Assembly: GCF_015624425.1 (NCBI RefSeq)
Contig: NZ_CP049919.1
Coordinates: forward strand, 2,790,001-2,854,000
Direction of reading: 5' to 3'
Length of the DNA stretch: 64,000 bases
Origin: Roseateles sp. DAIF2
GTDB lineage: Bacteria; Pseudomonadota; Gammaproteobacteria; Burkholderiales; Burkholderiaceae_C
The notes beneath the pieces were generated by a model that saw only the letters and a program-made list of their open reading frames with translations, searched no databases and was not told the origin of the DNA. Position numbers and translations under genes: made by a program. This document shows, in pieces, positions 38,240 to 51,907 of the stretch (position 1 is its first letter; every line of letters begins with the position of its first letter).

Positions 38240-38872
38240 CTAGACGCGGCGCGCCGCCAGCTCCCACAGGGACTTCGGCGCGCCGTAGCGCGGGGTGCTG
38301 CGCTTGCTCAGGCTCTCGATCTCGTAGCGCCCCGAGCCCAGCGCCTCGCGCAGCTTGGCCTCGCCGAAGAACTGCTTGGGCACGCCGTCGACCAGGCTGA
38401 GCTCCCAGCTCTGCGCGGCCCCGGCCGGCGCGCCGTAGTTCAGATCGTCCTCGGCGTTGACGCAGGCCAGCAGCAGGGCGCCGGGGCGCAGCAGCCGCGC
38501 CACCTCGCCGAAGGCGGCCAGGGTGCCGGCGCGGTCGAAGTAATGCAGCGACAGGTGGGCGATCACCAGATCGAAGCTCGCGTCGGCCAGCATGGGCATC
38601 GCGCGGGCATCGGCCCGCAGGTGCTGCGCGGCCGGCGTGCGTTCGCGCGAGCGGGCCAGCGCCTGTTCGGCAATGTCGGTGGCGGTGACCGCGAAGCCCC
38701 AGTCCGCCAGGCGCGCGGTCTCGAAGCCGTCGCCGCAGCCCAGGTCCAGCGCGCTGCGCGGCCGGGGCAGGGTCTGCAGCCGCTCCCGCCAGGGCAGCAG
38801 CCAGTCGTCCTGTCGTACCAGTTCCTGCCTGGCATAGCGTTGGTTCCAGATCTGGCTCGGTGTGGGGCTCAT
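38240..38872 (-). CDS. class I SAM-dependent methyltransferase
   Basis: A 210-residue protein. The SAM-binding motif LDLGCGDGFETARLADWG, acidic loop (TDIAEQAL), and post-motif LVIAHLSLHYFDRAG are typical. The middle resembles UbiE/Methyltransf_11 family enzymes. Substrate unknown. It converges on the amidohydrolase gene with a 9-base gap and diverges from purL across 141 bases, standing alone. Confidence 0.82.
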   Translation of the reverse strand: MSPTPSQIWNQRYARQELVRQDDWLLPWRERLQTLPRPRSALDLGCGDGFETARLADWGFAVTATDIAEQALARSRERTPAAQHLRADARAMPMLADASFDLVIAHLSLHYFDRAGTLAAFGEVARLLRPGALLLACVNAEDDLNYGAPAGAAQSWELSLVDGVPKQFFGEAKLREALGSGRYEIESLSKRSTPRYGAPKSLWELAARRV

Positions 38873-39013
38873 GGCGGCGAGTATCGCTTTTTGACCAGCC
38901 AGTGAAACTTGTCATGGCGAGTCCGGGCGCCGGCGCGGCTCTCGGTAGAATCCCGGGCTTCACCGACCGAAGAAGGCCGGGCCGACCCGGCCCGGCGCGC
39001 ACCGCGGGATTCC

Positions 39014-42985
<3,972 letters not shown>

Positions 42986-42991
42986 CAAGCC

Positions 42992-43026
42992 AAAAAAAGC
43001 CCGGTGAACCCTGAGGTTCACCGGGC
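42992..43026 (-). terminator. intrinsic terminator of the small LexA-box gene
   Basis: Perfect 12-bp arms (GCCCGGTGAACC 42999-43010 with 43015-43026) around CTGA. On the minus strand the stem is followed by T7, so it ends the leftward small gene. On the plus strand no T-tract follows, so for purL it would be weak. Confidence 0.87.
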
Positions 43027-43093
43027 CAATGCTCGGGCTCCCAAAAGTCGAAACAGGAGAAAAGCGAAGCCCGGCAACTGCTCGGAAAAGAAA

Positions 43094-43396
43094 TCAGTGG
43101 AACGCGTCCGTCGGCGCCGCCACGACAGCGCCGTACTTGGGCGCGAAGTCCCGGGTATCGTCCTCATCCACGGGAGCCGGATCGGCGGTGGCGGCCTCGG
43201 CGCGGAACGGGGTCGCCGCGCCCGACGCCAGCGGGCGGAAGTCCGGGTGCTTGCGGATGCGCTGCCGGGCCAGCTGGATGCTGGCGCGGAACTGCGGCGT
43301 CAAGCGGTCGAGCGCGTCCAGATAGGACCAGTGGCGCTCGGGGAACTCGCGCCACCAGTTGACGATGCTGTCGGGGTCCTGAAGATCGAGATACAT
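43094..43396 (-). CDS. small conserved-type protein behind a LexA box, function unknown
   Basis: A 100-residue soluble protein, no signal or membrane segment. The N-terminal half is well structured and looks conserved (MYLDLQDPDSIVNWWREFPE; WSYLDALDRLTPQFRASIQL), while the last 45 residues are Ala/Asp/Pro-rich and probably disordered. I recognise no domain. A near-consensus SOS box lies 28-47 bases upstream of the start, and a strong terminator follows, so it is a monocistronic, probably DNA-damage-inducible gene. Real coding is supported by both signals. Confidence 0.8.
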   Translation of the reverse strand: MYLDLQDPDSIVNWWREFPERHWSYLDALDRLTPQFRASIQLARQRIRKHPDFRPLASGAATPFRAEAATADPAPVDEDDTRDFAPKYGAVVAAPTDAFH

Positions 43397-43423
43397 GATG
43401 GCTGGGCCTCGCGATGCTCAAGA

Positions 43424-43443
43424 GACTGTATAAATATACAGTA
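43424..43443 (-). promoter_or_regulatory. LexA (SOS) box
   Basis: GACTGTATAAATATACAGTA matches the E. coli LexA consensus at 18 of 20 positions and has the required CTGT-N8-ACAG core (43426-43441). It is a striking AT-rich palindrome in GC-rich DNA. The closest gene start is the minus-strand 100-residue gene, 28 bases away; the plus-strand signal peptidase start is 127 bases away. Confidence 0.85.
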
Positions 43444-43569
43444 TTTTGAGCCTTCGTGCAGCAGGCCGGGCCGCTCATGCCGTCCGGGCCGCCATTCGCC
43501 GCCGCAACCCCCTGTCCGCTGCAGCCGCCGCCCACACTGACGCATCGCCACTTTCATGGGATCACGACG

Positions 43570-44250
43570 ATGCGCCACTGGCTCAAGGACAAGCGCGGCT
43601 TTCTGCTGTTCCTGCTGTGCTTCGGCTTTTTCCGCACCGCGATCGCGGACTGGAACCCGATCCCCTCGGCGTCGATGAAGCCGACCCTGCTGGAGGGCGA
43701 CGTCGTGTTCGTCAACCGGCTGGCCTACGACCTCAAGCTGCCGCTCAGCGACGTGATCCTGCTCGGGCGACTGGGTGAGCCGCGACGCGGCGATGTGGTG
43801 ACCTTCTCCTCGCCGGCCACCGGCGCGCGCCTGATCAAGCGCATCGTTGCGCTGCCCGGCGAGCGGGTGGAGCTGCGCGCCGGCCGGCTCTTCATCAACG
43901 GCCGTGCCGCGCGGTATCAGGCCTTGTCGCGCGGCGACGAGCAACTGGCGCCCGGCCTGGTGCTGCCGGCGCTGCGCCTGCGCGAGCAGTCGGCCGGGGC
44001 GGGCGCCGGCCATGCGGTGCAGTACCTCGAGGGCATTGCCGGCGCGCGGCGCGACTTCGGGCCGGTGACCGTGCCGGCGGGCCAGTTCTTCATGCTGGGC
44101 GACAGCCGCGACAACAGCGAGGATTCGCGCTTCATCGGCAGCGTGCCGCGCGAGAAGCTGATCGGCCGCGCCGAGCGGGTGCTGGTCTCGGCCGACATCC
44201 TGGGGCATTGGACGCTGCGGCCGGAGCGCTTCGGGTTGGCGTTGCGCTAG
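43570..44250 (+). CDS. lepB: signal peptidase I
   Basis: A 226-residue S26 peptidase from the ATG at 43570. Catalytic Ser35 in SASMKPTLLEGD, general-base Lys90 in RLIKRIVALPGE, and the box GDSRDNSEDSRFIG are present. Only one N-terminal hydrophobic segment (FLLFLLCFGFFRTAIA) occurs, rather than two in E. coli LepB, and it is short, so it may be a second signal peptidase of the genome rather than the lepA-linked one. Its stop shares CTAG with the stop of the convergent MFS gene. Confidence 0.85.
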   Translation: MRHWLKDKRGFLLFLLCFGFFRTAIADWNPIPSASMKPTLLEGDVVFVNRLAYDLKLPLSDVILLGRLGEPRRGDVVTFSSPATGARLIKRIVALPGERVELRAGRLFINGRAARYQALSRGDEQLAPGLVLPALRLREQSAGAGAGHAVQYLEGIAGARRDFGPVTVPAGQFFMLGDSRDNSEDSRFIGSVPREKLIGRAERVLVSADILGHWTLRPERFGLALR

Positions 44251-45482
44251 CCGTGGATCGGCGGGAAGCGGTCCATCCGGCGCAGCTGCGGGAACAGGCG
44301 CATCCAGAGCAGGCTGATGCCGATCGTGGCCGCGCCGCCGACCAGGATCGAGGGCCGCAGGCCCAGCCAGGCCGCGGCCGCGCCGGACTCGAACTCGCCC
44401 AGCTCGTTGGAGGCGCCGATGAAGACCGCGCTGACCGCGCTGACCCGGCCGCGGATCTCGTCCGGCGTCTGTGACTGCACCAGGATATGGCGGATGTAGA
44501 CGCTGACCATGTCGCCCGCGCCCATCAGCAGCAGCGCCACCAGTGACAGCCAGAGCCAGCCGGACAGGCTGAACAGCATCGTGGCCGCGCCGAACAGGGC
44601 CACGCCGCCGAACATCCAGCGCCCCACATGGCGCTGGATCGGCCGCAGCGCCAGCAGCGCGGTGGTCAGCGCCGCGCCGATCGCTGGCGCGCTGCGCAGC
44701 AGGCCCAGGCCGGTGGCGTCGGTATGCAGCAGGTCGCGCGCCACCGCCGGCAGCATCGCGACCGAGCCACCGAACAGCACCGCGAACAGGTCCAGCGAGA
44801 TCGCGCCCAGCATGATCGGGCGCGAGAACACGAAGCGCAGCCCCTCCAGCACCGAGCGCAGCGAGGCCGGCTCCTGGCTCGCGGCCTTCTTCTCGCTGCG
44901 CGGCAGCATCAGCATCAGCGCCACGGAGGCGCCCAGCAGCAGGGTCACGCAGCCGTACACCACCTCTGCCCCGGCCAGGAAGAGCAGGCCGCCCAGCACC
45001 GGGCCGGCGATCACCGCCACATGAAAGGTCGAGGAATTGATCGCCACCGCCTGCGCGAAATGCTGGGGCGGCACCAGGTTGATCAGCACCGCCTGGCTGG
45101 CCGGCATGCTGAAGGCGCGCGCCGAGCCGAACAGCGTCAGCACCGCCAGCACCGGCCAGACGCTGGTCAGGCCGCGATGCGTCATCAGCCACAGCAGCAG
45201 CGCACACAGTAGGTTGATGCCGAAGCAGACCGTGATGATGCGGCGCCGGTCCAGCCGGTCCGCCGCCTGCCCCGCGGGCAGGATCAGGATCAGGAACGGC
45301 AGGAACTGCGCCAGCCCGACCAGGCCCAGGTCCAACACCTCGCCGGAAAAGGCATACACCTGCCAGCCGATCGCGACGCTCTGCATCTGCACCGCGAAGG
45401 CGCCCAGCAGCCGCGCGGCCAGGTAGAGGACGAAGTTGCGCTCGCGCAGGACCGCGAGGCCGGCAGGCAGGGACAGGGGCAT
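44247..45482 (-). CDS. MFS transporter, EntS-like
   Basis: A 411-residue major facilitator with about twelve hydrophobic segments. The loop 2-3 motif appears as GQAADRLDRRRI. The family layout (short N-terminus, LRERNFVLYLAARLLGAFA) resembles the MFS_3 group that includes enterobactin exporter EntS. Substrate cannot be deduced. Convergent with the signal peptidase gene, with the two stops overlapping. Confidence 0.83.
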   Translation of the reverse strand: MPLSLPAGLAVLRERNFVLYLAARLLGAFAVQMQSVAIGWQVYAFSGEVLDLGLVGLAQFLPFLILILPAGQAADRLDRRRIITVCFGINLLCALLLWLMTHRGLTSVWPVLAVLTLFGSARAFSMPASQAVLINLVPPQHFAQAVAINSSTFHVAVIAGPVLGGLLFLAGAEVVYGCVTLLLGASVALMLMLPRSEKKAASQEPASLRSVLEGLRFVFSRPIMLGAISLDLFAVLFGGSVAMLPAVARDLLHTDATGLGLLRSAPAIGAALTTALLALRPIQRHVGRWMFGGVALFGAATMLFSLSGWLWLSLVALLLMGAGDMVSVYIRHILVQSQTPDEIRGRVSAVSAVFIGASNELGEFESGAAAAWLGLRPSILVGGAATIGISLLWMRLFPQLRRMDRFPPIHG

Positions 45483-45540
45483 GGTGCCGCGATTGTCGCG
45501 GTGCCGGCGCGCGCGGCCGGGCCGGGCGTGCGCTCAGCAA

Positions 45541-46551
45541 CTAGGCGGACGCGGCGCCCCCGGCCTGCCCCGCCAGCAGCTCATAGGACCGCAGCCGCGC
45601 CCCGAAGTCATGCACCGCGCTCGCGACGATGAACTCGTCCGCGCCGGTGCGCTCCAAGGTAGCCTGCAGGCCGGCGCGCACCGTGGCCGGCGAGCCGACC
45701 ACCGATTCGGCCAGCATGCGCGCGACGCCGGCCTTCTCGGCCGGGTTCCACAGCGGCTCCATGTCCTCGACCGGGCGCGGCAGCGGGCCGCGCTGGCCGC
45801 GCTGCATGCCCAGGAAGCGCTGCTGGATCGAGGTGAACAGATGCCGGGCCTGTTCGTCGCTGTCGGCCACGATCACGTTCAGGCCGACCATCGCCCGCGG
45901 CTCGGGATGACGGGCGCTGGGGCGGTACTGGGCGCGATAGAGCTCCAGCGCCTGCATCAGCAGCTCCGGCGCGAAATGCGAGGCGAAGGCAAAGGGCAGG
46001 CCCAGATAGGCGGCCAGCTGCGCGCTGTAGAGGCTGGAGCCCAGCAGCCAGATCGGCACCTCGGTGCCCTGGCCGGGGATCGCGCGCACGACCTGACCCT
46101 CGCGGGCCGGGCCCAGATAGGCCTGCAGTTCCAGCACATCCTCGGGGAAGCGGTCCTCGGCGGCGCTGCTCAAGTGGCGGCGCAGCGCGCGCATCGTCGG
46201 TCCGTCGGTGCCGGGCGCGCGGCCCAGGCCCAGGTCGATGCGGCCGGGGAACAGGGTGGCCAGGGTGCCGAACTGCTCGGCGATCGTCAGCGGCGCATGG
46301 TTGGGCAGCATGATGCCGCCGGAGCCGACGCGGATGCGCTCGGTCGCCTGCGCGATCTGGCCGATCAGCACCGCGGTGGCCGAGCTGGCCACGCCGTCCA
46401 TATTGTGGTGCTCGGCGACCCAGAAGCGCCGGTAGCCCAGGCCTTCGGCATGGCGGGCCAGGGCCACGCTGTTGCGCAGCGCGGTCGCGGCATCGCTGCC
46501 CTCGACGATGGGGGCGAGATCGAGGATGGAGAGAGGAATCTGGGTCGACAT
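45541..46551 (-). CDS. LLM class flavin-dependent oxidoreductase
   Basis: A 336-residue luciferase-like TIM-barrel protein. Family motifs are [19 protein letters not shown], the FMN-contacting [23 protein letters not shown] and [14 protein letters not shown]. Related to YhbW/MsnO8-type proteins, which use reduced flavin; the substrate is unknown. Fifty-eight bases upstream of the MFS gene on the same strand, so co-transcription is possible. Confidence 0.85.
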   Translation of the reverse strand: MSTQIPLSILDLAPIVEGSDAATALRNSVALARHAEGLGYRRFWVAEHHNMDGVASSATAVLIGQIAQATERIRVGSGGIMLPNHAPLTIAEQFGTLATLFPGRIDLGLGRAPGTDGPTMRALRRHLSSAAEDRFPEDVLELQAYLGPAREGQVVRAIPGQGTEVPIWLLGSSLYSAQLAAYLGLPFAFASHFAPELLMQALELYRAQYRPSARHPEPRAMVGLNVIVADSDEQARHLFTSIQQRFLGMQRGQRGPLPRPVEDMEPLWNPAEKAGVARMLAESVVGSPATVRAGLQATLERTGADEFIVASAVHDFGARLRSYELLAGQAGGAASA

Positions 46552-46618
46552 GATGGGCCGCAGTCTAGGACCGCCCCCGCCGCCGTGTTCGGCGTCGGGT
46601 TTTTGGGTTCTGTGCTAG

Positions 46619-49264
46619 CTAGCCCGCCAGCTGCGGCGCCACATAGGGCAGGCGGAACACGAAGCGGCAGCCCTCGCCGGGGCGGCTGCTCAGCTCCACC
46701 TTGCCGCCCAGCACATCGTTGACGATGTTGTAGACGATGTTCAGTCCCAGGCCGGTGCCGCCGCGGCCCAGCTTGGTGGTGAAGAAGGGGTCGAAGGCGC
46801 GCCGCCGCACCTCCTCGCTCATGCCGCGGCCATCGTCCTCGATCACCAGCTCGAAGCCCTCGTCGGACAGTGGCCGGGCGCGGATGCGCAGCAGGCCGCC
46901 GTCGCGCCCGTCGAAGGCATGCATCAGCGCGTTCTGCAGCAGGTTGGACAAGACCTGACCCAGTGGGCCGGGGTAGCTGTCGAGCTGGCGTGGCAGCTCG
47001 GCGATCTCGGTCTCGATGCGGTAGGGCGTGCTCTTCCAGCGCGCCCGCGCCAGGCCCAGCACATCGCCGACGACATCCTGCAGCGGGAAGCTGCGGCGCT
47101 GCTCGCTGGTCTGGTCGACCGAGAGCTGCTTGAAATGCTGCACCAGTTCGCAGGCGCTGGTCAGGCCGCGCAGCAGGATGTCGCTGGCGGTGCCGACATC
47201 GTGCAGATAGGCCTCCAGGCCGGAGCGGCGGATCGAGCCGGTCTGCAGCTGGCCGGCGATCTCGCGGCTGCGGCCCTCCAGGGTCGAGGCGGTGGTCAGG
47301 CAGTTGCCCAGCGGCGTGTTCAGCTCATGGGCCACGCCGGCCACCAGCGAGCCGAGCGCGGCCATGCGTTCGGCCCGCATCAGCTCCTCCTGCGCATGCT
47401 GCAGGGTCTCCAGCGTCTCGCCCAGCTCGGCGGTGCGGGCCGCGACGCGCTGCTCCAGCTCGGCGTTCAGGTTGCGCAGCGCGCGCTCGGCGCTCAGCTG
47501 CGCGCTGATGTCGCGCGCCACGCCGAGGAAGCCGACCAGTTGGCCGTCGCGGTCATAGACGCCGCTGACGGTCAGCGAGGCCTCGAGCCGCCGGCCGTCG
47601 CGGCGCACGAAGGTCCAGATCCGCGTGTCGCTGCCCTGGCGCAGCGGGCGGGCGATGAAGGCCTCGTGCGGCGCCACCGGCACACCCAGCTCGGCCTGGG
47701 CCTCGGCCGCCCGCGCCGCGATCTCCTCCGGCAGATGCCATAGATGCGGGCTGCGGCCCAGCACCTCGGGCTCGCTGTAACCCAGCATGCGCTCGGCGCC
47801 GCGGTTGAAGACGGTGATGCGGTCCTCGGCATCGGTGGCGACGATGGCCACCTCGACCGCCGCATCCAGCACCGCCTGCAGCCGGTCGCGCGCGGCCTGC
47901 AGCTCGGCCTGCGAGGCGCGCAGCGCCGCCTCGGCGCGGCGCTGCACCGTGACATCGCGGCCGGTGCCGCGGTAGCCGCCGAAGCGCCCCTGGGCGTCGA
48001 AGATCGGCGCGCCGGAGACACTCAGATGCCGCACGCTGCCGTCCGAGGAGATCTGAGCGTACTCGAAGTCGCGGAAGGTCTCGTGGCGCTCCAGCAGGGC
48101 GCGATGCTCGTCCCAGGCGATGCCCGGCACCAGGGCCGGCGAGTCCCAGCGCCGGTGCCCCAGCACCAGGCTCGAATCGGTGTTGCTGGCCTCCTCGGCC
48201 ATGCGCGAGATATAGGTGAAGCGCAGCTCGGCGTCCTGCTCCCAGACCCAGTCGCTGGCCAGGCTGGCCAGGCTGCGAAAGCGCGCCTGCGATTCCTCCA
48301 GCTGGCTGCGCATCCGCTGGCCCTGCTCGATCTCGTGGGTCAACGCCTCGTTGTGGCGGCACAGCGCATGCCATTGCCGCATCAGCAGGGCCAGCAGCGC
48401 GGTGATCAGCGCGCCGCCGCTCCACAGCATCAAGAGCATCGGGCTCCAGGGGCTGGCCTGGCCCCAGCCGGCGCGCGGCCGCGCCAGCAGCAGCCAGTCG
48501 GCGCCGGGCAGCCGGGCGCTCAGGTGCACGCCGTCCTCGGCCGTGTTTTCATGGCCCCAGATCAGCGCGCCGGGCCGGCCCTCGGGCGTCGCCGCATGCA
48601 GGGCCAGTTCCAGCTCCTGCTCGGCGGAGAGGCCCGCGGCCTGGACAAAGCGCTCCAGGTCCGCCACCACCGAGACCACGCCCCAGTAGCGCGGCTCGCC
48701 GCCGCCGCCGTCTTCGCCGCGCAGAAACACCGGCGTGCGCTGGATCACGCCCAGGCCGCCCTGCACCAGGGGCACCGGCGCGCGCAGCAGCGGCTGGCGG
48801 CGCTGGCGAGCCTCCTGCACCTGGGCCCATTGCTCGGGGATGCGGCGGTAGTCGAGGTTGAACACCGCCTCGTTGCCGGCGCGCGGGTAGACATGGCGCG
48901 CCACATCGTCCGGCGCCGCGACCACGCTGCGCAGCTGCGGCACCAGGGTCACGGCGCGCTGGATCAGCTGCTCGAAGCGCTGCTCGCTGATGCCGCCATC
49001 GACCTGGATCAGGGTGGACAGGCCCAGGGTCGGGCTGAAGGTGGCCTGGGCGCTGGCCTCCAGCCGGTCGCGCAGCAGGGTCAGGCGTTGCTCGACATGC
49101 AGGCGCTCCTCGCCGCGCTGCTGCTGCTGTTGCACGCGCAGCATCGCCAGGCCCAGCGCCAGGCTCAGCAGCGCGCACAGCCAGACGGGCCAGTAGCCCA
49201 AGCGCGCATGGCCAAGCCGGAACGCGGTGCGCGGCAGCGGCGGGAGGGCGGTGCTTGTGCTCAT
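46619..49264 (-). CDS. hybrid-less sensor histidine kinase with CHASE and two PAS domains
   Basis: An 881-residue membrane sensor. N-terminal transmembrane segment (VWLCALLSLALGLAML), a periplasmic CHASE-type sensor (about residues 50-270, with LRSVVAAPDDVARHVYP and VVSVVADLERF), second membrane segment (LLMLWSGGALITALLALLM), PAS domains at about 325-440 and 460-590, a coiled coil, HisKA with VAHELNTPLGN, and HATPase with NLLQNALMHAF, DDGRGM and GGTGLGLNIV. No receiver domain and no response regulator next door, so it is an orphan kinase. The ligand is unknown. Confidence 0.88.
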   Translation of the reverse strand: MSTSTALPPLPRTAFRLGHARLGYWPVWLCALLSLALGLAMLRVQQQQQRGEERLHVEQRLTLLRDRLEASAQATFSPTLGLSTLIQVDGGISEQRFEQLIQRAVTLVPQLRSVVAAPDDVARHVYPRAGNEAVFNLDYRRIPEQWAQVQEARQRRQPLLRAPVPLVQGGLGVIQRTPVFLRGEDGGGGEPRYWGVVSVVADLERFVQAAGLSAEQELELALHAATPEGRPGALIWGHENTAEDGVHLSARLPGADWLLLARPRAGWGQASPWSPMLLMLWSGGALITALLALLMRQWHALCRHNEALTHEIEQGQRMRSQLEESQARFRSLASLASDWVWEQDAELRFTYISRMAEEASNTDSSLVLGHRRWDSPALVPGIAWDEHRALLERHETFRDFEYAQISSDGSVRHLSVSGAPIFDAQGRFGGYRGTGRDVTVQRRAEAALRASQAELQAARDRLQAVLDAAVEVAIVATDAEDRITVFNRGAERMLGYSEPEVLGRSPHLWHLPEEIAARAAEAQAELGVPVAPHEAFIARPLRQGSDTRIWTFVRRDGRRLEASLTVSGVYDRDGQLVGFLGVARDISAQLSAERALRNLNAELEQRVAARTAELGETLETLQHAQEELMRAERMAALGSLVAGVAHELNTPLGNCLTTASTLEGRSREIAGQLQTGSIRRSGLEAYLHDVGTASDILLRGLTSACELVQHFKQLSVDQTSEQRRSFPLQDVVGDVLGLARARWKSTPYRIETEIAELPRQLDSYPGPLGQVLSNLLQNALMHAFDGRDGGLLRIRARPLSDEGFELVIEDDGRGMSEEVRRRAFDPFFTTKLGRGGTGLGLNIVYNIVNDVLGGKVELSSRPGEGCRFVFRLPYVAPQLAG

Positions 49265-49341
49265 GGGGCGGGCGCTCGAACCACGCTACCACAAGCACCC
49301 GCCGGCGCGGCAGCCCGGCGACCCCTATTGCGGGGAGCGCC

Positions 49342-50415
49342 TCAATCGGTTGCCGTGCCCAGCACCGCGCCGACCTGGCGGCTCTTGCCGCCGTTCCAGA
49401 CCGTCAGGTTGACGCGCTCGCCGATGCGGCGGTCCTCCAGCAGGGTGAGCATGTCGTCCAGGTCGGCGACCGCCTGGCCATCGACCGCGGTGATCACGTC
49501 GCCGGCCACGATGCGGCCGCGCCGGTCGCGCTGGAAGGGCTTGAGCCCGGCGCGGTCGGCCGGGCCGCCCTCGGCCACGCCGACCAGGGCCACGCCCTTG
49601 GGCAGGCGCAGCGCCTGGCTCAGCTGCACCGAGCCGGCCGTCACGCCCAGGGCCGGGCGGATGAAGCGGCCGTCCTTGATCAGGCGCGGCACGACGCGGT
49701 TGACCTCGTCGGCCGGGATCGCGAAGCCGATGCCGGCGCTGGCGCCGCTGGGGCTATAGATCGAGGTGTTGACGCCGATCAGCCGGCCGGCCGAATCAAG
49801 CAGCGGGCCGCCGGAGTTGCCGGGGTTGATCGCCGCATCGGTCTGGATCGCGCCGCGGATGCTGCGCCGGTTCATCGACTCGATCTCGCGGTTCAGCGCC
49901 GAGACGATGCCGGTGGTCAGGGTCTGGTCCAGGCCGAAGGGATTGCCGATCGCATAGACCTGCTGGCCGACCTGCAGGTCGCGGCTGGCGCCCATCGGGA
50001 TCGGCAGCAGCTTGTCCTTCGGCGCCTTGATGCGCAGCACCGCCAGGTCGCGGTCCTCGAAGGCGCCGACCAACTCGGCCTCGAAGGTGCTCTGGTCGGC
50101 CAGGGTGACCTTGGCGGCATTGGCGCCCTGGATCACATGGAAATTGGTGACGATATGGCCGGCCTCGTCCCAGATGAAGCCGCTGCCGGTGCCGCGCGGC
50201 ACCTCGGACACGTTCATCGAGAAGAAGTCGCGCTGGTAGGCCAGGGTGGTGATGTGCACCACCGAGGGCGAGACCTTCTTGAACACCCGGATATGGTTCT
50301 GCTCCGCCGCCTCCAGCGGGCCGCGCGGCGCGACCGGGCGCGGCTGCTGGGCCTGGGCGGCGCCGGCCATGAGAAAGAGGACGGAGGAGAGGAGGAGGGC
50401 GAAAGGGCGGCGCAT
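49342..50415 (-). CDS. HtrA/DegP-like serine protease with PDZ domain
   Basis: A 357-residue exported trypsin-like protease. Signal peptide (ALLLSSVLFLMAGAAQA), catalytic triad His93 (TNFHVIQG), Asp123 (DRDLAVL) and Ser201 (NPGNSGGPLL), then one PDZ domain (about 255-350, GVALVGVAEGGPADRAGL). One PDZ domain makes it DegS-like in size, but a signal peptide rather than an anchor suggests a free periplasmic protease/chaperone. Alone on its strand, divergent from the DUF1624 gene with a 29-base gap. Confidence 0.9.
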   Translation of the reverse strand: MRRPFALLLSSVLFLMAGAAQAQQPRPVAPRGPLEAAEQNHIRVFKKVSPSVVHITTLAYQRDFFSMNVSEVPRGTGSGFIWDEAGHIVTNFHVIQGANAAKVTLADQSTFEAELVGAFEDRDLAVLRIKAPKDKLLPIPMGASRDLQVGQQVYAIGNPFGLDQTLTTGIVSALNREIESMNRRSIRGAIQTDAAINPGNSGGPLLDSAGRLIGVNTSIYSPSGASAGIGFAIPADEVNRVVPRLIKDGRFIRPALGVTAGSVQLSQALRLPKGVALVGVAEGGPADRAGLKPFQRDRRGRIVAGDVITAVDGQAVADLDDMLTLLEDRRIGERVNLTVWNGGKSRQVGAVLGTATD

Positions 50416-50444
50416 GATCGGCGGGTCGGTAGACTGCGGGGCCG

Positions 50445-51167
50445 ATGATAAGACCTGACCCTGCCACCCGCCATGAACGCCTGGACGCCCTGCGCGGCGC
50501 CGCCATCGTCTGGATGGCCCTGTTCCATTTCTGCTTCGACCTGGCCTGGTTCCGCTATGCGGCCTGGGATTTCTACCGCGACCCCTTCTGGCAGCAGCAG
50601 CGCACGGCGATCGTCAGCCTGTTCCTGCTGTGCGCCGGCATGGGCCAGGCGGTGGCGCTGGCGCAGGGTCAGCCCTGGTCGCGCTTCTGGCGCCGCTGGG
50701 CCCAGGTGGCGGGCTGCGCGCTGCTGGTGAGCCTGGGCTCCTGGTGGATGTTCCCGCGCAGCTTCATCAGCTTCGGCGTGCTGCATGGCATGGCCGTGAT
50801 GCTGATCCTGCTGCGCCTGCTCGGGCCGCGCCTGCCGCTGGCCGCGCTGGTGCCGCTGGGCCTGGCCTGCCTGGTGCTGCCGCAGTTCTTGTCCCATCCC
50901 TTCTTCGACAGCCGTTGGACCAATGCGCTGGGCCTGGTGACGCTGCGCCCGGTGACCGAGGACTATGTGCCGATCCTGCCCTGGTTCGGCGTGATGCTGT
51001 GGGGCTATGCGCTGGCGCGCTGGCGGCCGGCGCTGCTGGAGGGCGCGCTGGCGGCGCCGCTGCGGCCGCTGGCGGTGCTGGGGCGCTGGTCGCTGAGCTT
51101 CTACATGCTGCACCAGCCGCTGCTGATCGGGGCGCTGATGCTGGTGCAGGCGACAATAGGGGCATGA
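50445..51167 (+). CDS. DUF1624 membrane protein (heparan-alpha-glucosaminide acetyltransferase-like)
   Basis: A 240-residue protein with about seven hydrophobic helices. The start [22 protein letters not shown], carrying the conserved R-G and H residues, is the DUF1624/YeiB hallmark, and [13 protein letters not shown] closes the domain. Relatives may transfer acyl groups across membranes. The ATGA stop/start overlap couples it to rlmB, probably by packing rather than function. Start at 50445 is supported by homology. Confidence 0.78.
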   Translation: MIRPDPATRHERLDALRGAAIVWMALFHFCFDLAWFRYAAWDFYRDPFWQQQRTAIVSLFLLCAGMGQAVALAQGQPWSRFWRRWAQVAGCALLVSLGSWWMFPRSFISFGVLHGMAVMLILLRLLGPRLPLAALVPLGLACLVLPQFLSHPFFDSRWTNALGLVTLRPVTEDYVPILPWFGVMLWGYALARWRPALLEGALAAPLRPLAVLGRWSLSFYMLHQPLLIGALMLVQATIGA

Positions 51168-51907
51168 GCGCCAACAAGATCCTCTTCGGCTTCCATGCCG
51201 TCACCGTGCGGCTGAAGACCGCGCCCGACTCGATCAGCGAGATCCATATCGACGCGAGCCGGCGCGACCAGCGCATGCGCCAGTTCGTCGAGCGGGCCAA
51301 GGCCGCCGGCGCCAAGCTGCTGGACAGCGACGACGAACGCCTGAAGGCGATCTGCGGCACGCACCGCCATCAGGGCGTGGTGGCGCGGGTCTCGGCCGTG
51401 TCCCAGGCCCGCACCCTGGACGAGGTGCTGGAGGACGTGGCCTCGGCCGAGGGCGTGCCGCTGCTCTTGGTGCTGGACGGCGTGACCGACCCGCACAATC
51501 TGGGTGCTTGCCTGCGCGTGGCCGACGGTGCCGGCGCCGATGCGGTGGTGGCGCCGAAGGACCATGCGGTTGGCCTGAACGCCACCGTGGCCAAGGTGGC
51601 CAGTGGCGCGGCCGAGACCGTGCCCTACCTGATGGTGACCAACCTGGCCCGGACCCTGAAGGAGCTGAAGGAGCAGGACATCTGGGTCATCGGCACCTCC
51701 GACCAGGCCGAGAAGTCGATCTACGAGGTCGACCTGAAGCGCCCGGTGGCCCTGGTGCTGGGCGCCGAGGGCGAGGGCATGCGCCAGCTGACCGCCAAGA
51801 CCTGCGACGAGCTGGTGAGCATCCCGATGAAGGGGGCGGTCGAGAGCCTGAACGTCTCGGTGGCCGCCGGCGTCTGCCTCTACGAAGCCTTGCGCCAGCG
51901 CGGCTGA
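51164..51907 (+). CDS. rlmB: 23S rRNA (guanosine(2251)-2'-O)-methyltransferase
   Basis: A 247-residue SpoU-family enzyme. Substrate-binding domain with [27 protein letters not shown] knot motifs [32 protein letters not shown] and [17 protein letters not shown]. It methylates G2251 in the 23S P-loop. ATG at 51164 overlaps the previous stop. Its last 28 bases overlap the convergent diguanylate cyclase gene. Confidence 0.94.
   Translation: MSANKILFGFHAVTVRLKTAPDSISEIHIDASRRDQRMRQFVERAKAAGAKLLDSDDERLKAICGTHRHQGVVARVSAVSQARTLDEVLEDVASAEGVPLLLVLDGVTDPHNLGACLRVADGAGADAVVAPKDHAVGLNATVAKVASGAAETVPYLMVTNLARTLKELKEQDIWVIGTSDQAEKSIYEVDLKRPVALVLGAEGEGMRQLTAKTCDELVSIPMKGAVESLNVSVAAGVCLYEALRQRG

Noticed and set aside
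43424..43570. LexA control of the signal peptidase gene
   Set aside because: The box is 127 bases from that start but only 28 from the minus-strand gene, so the latter is the better target.
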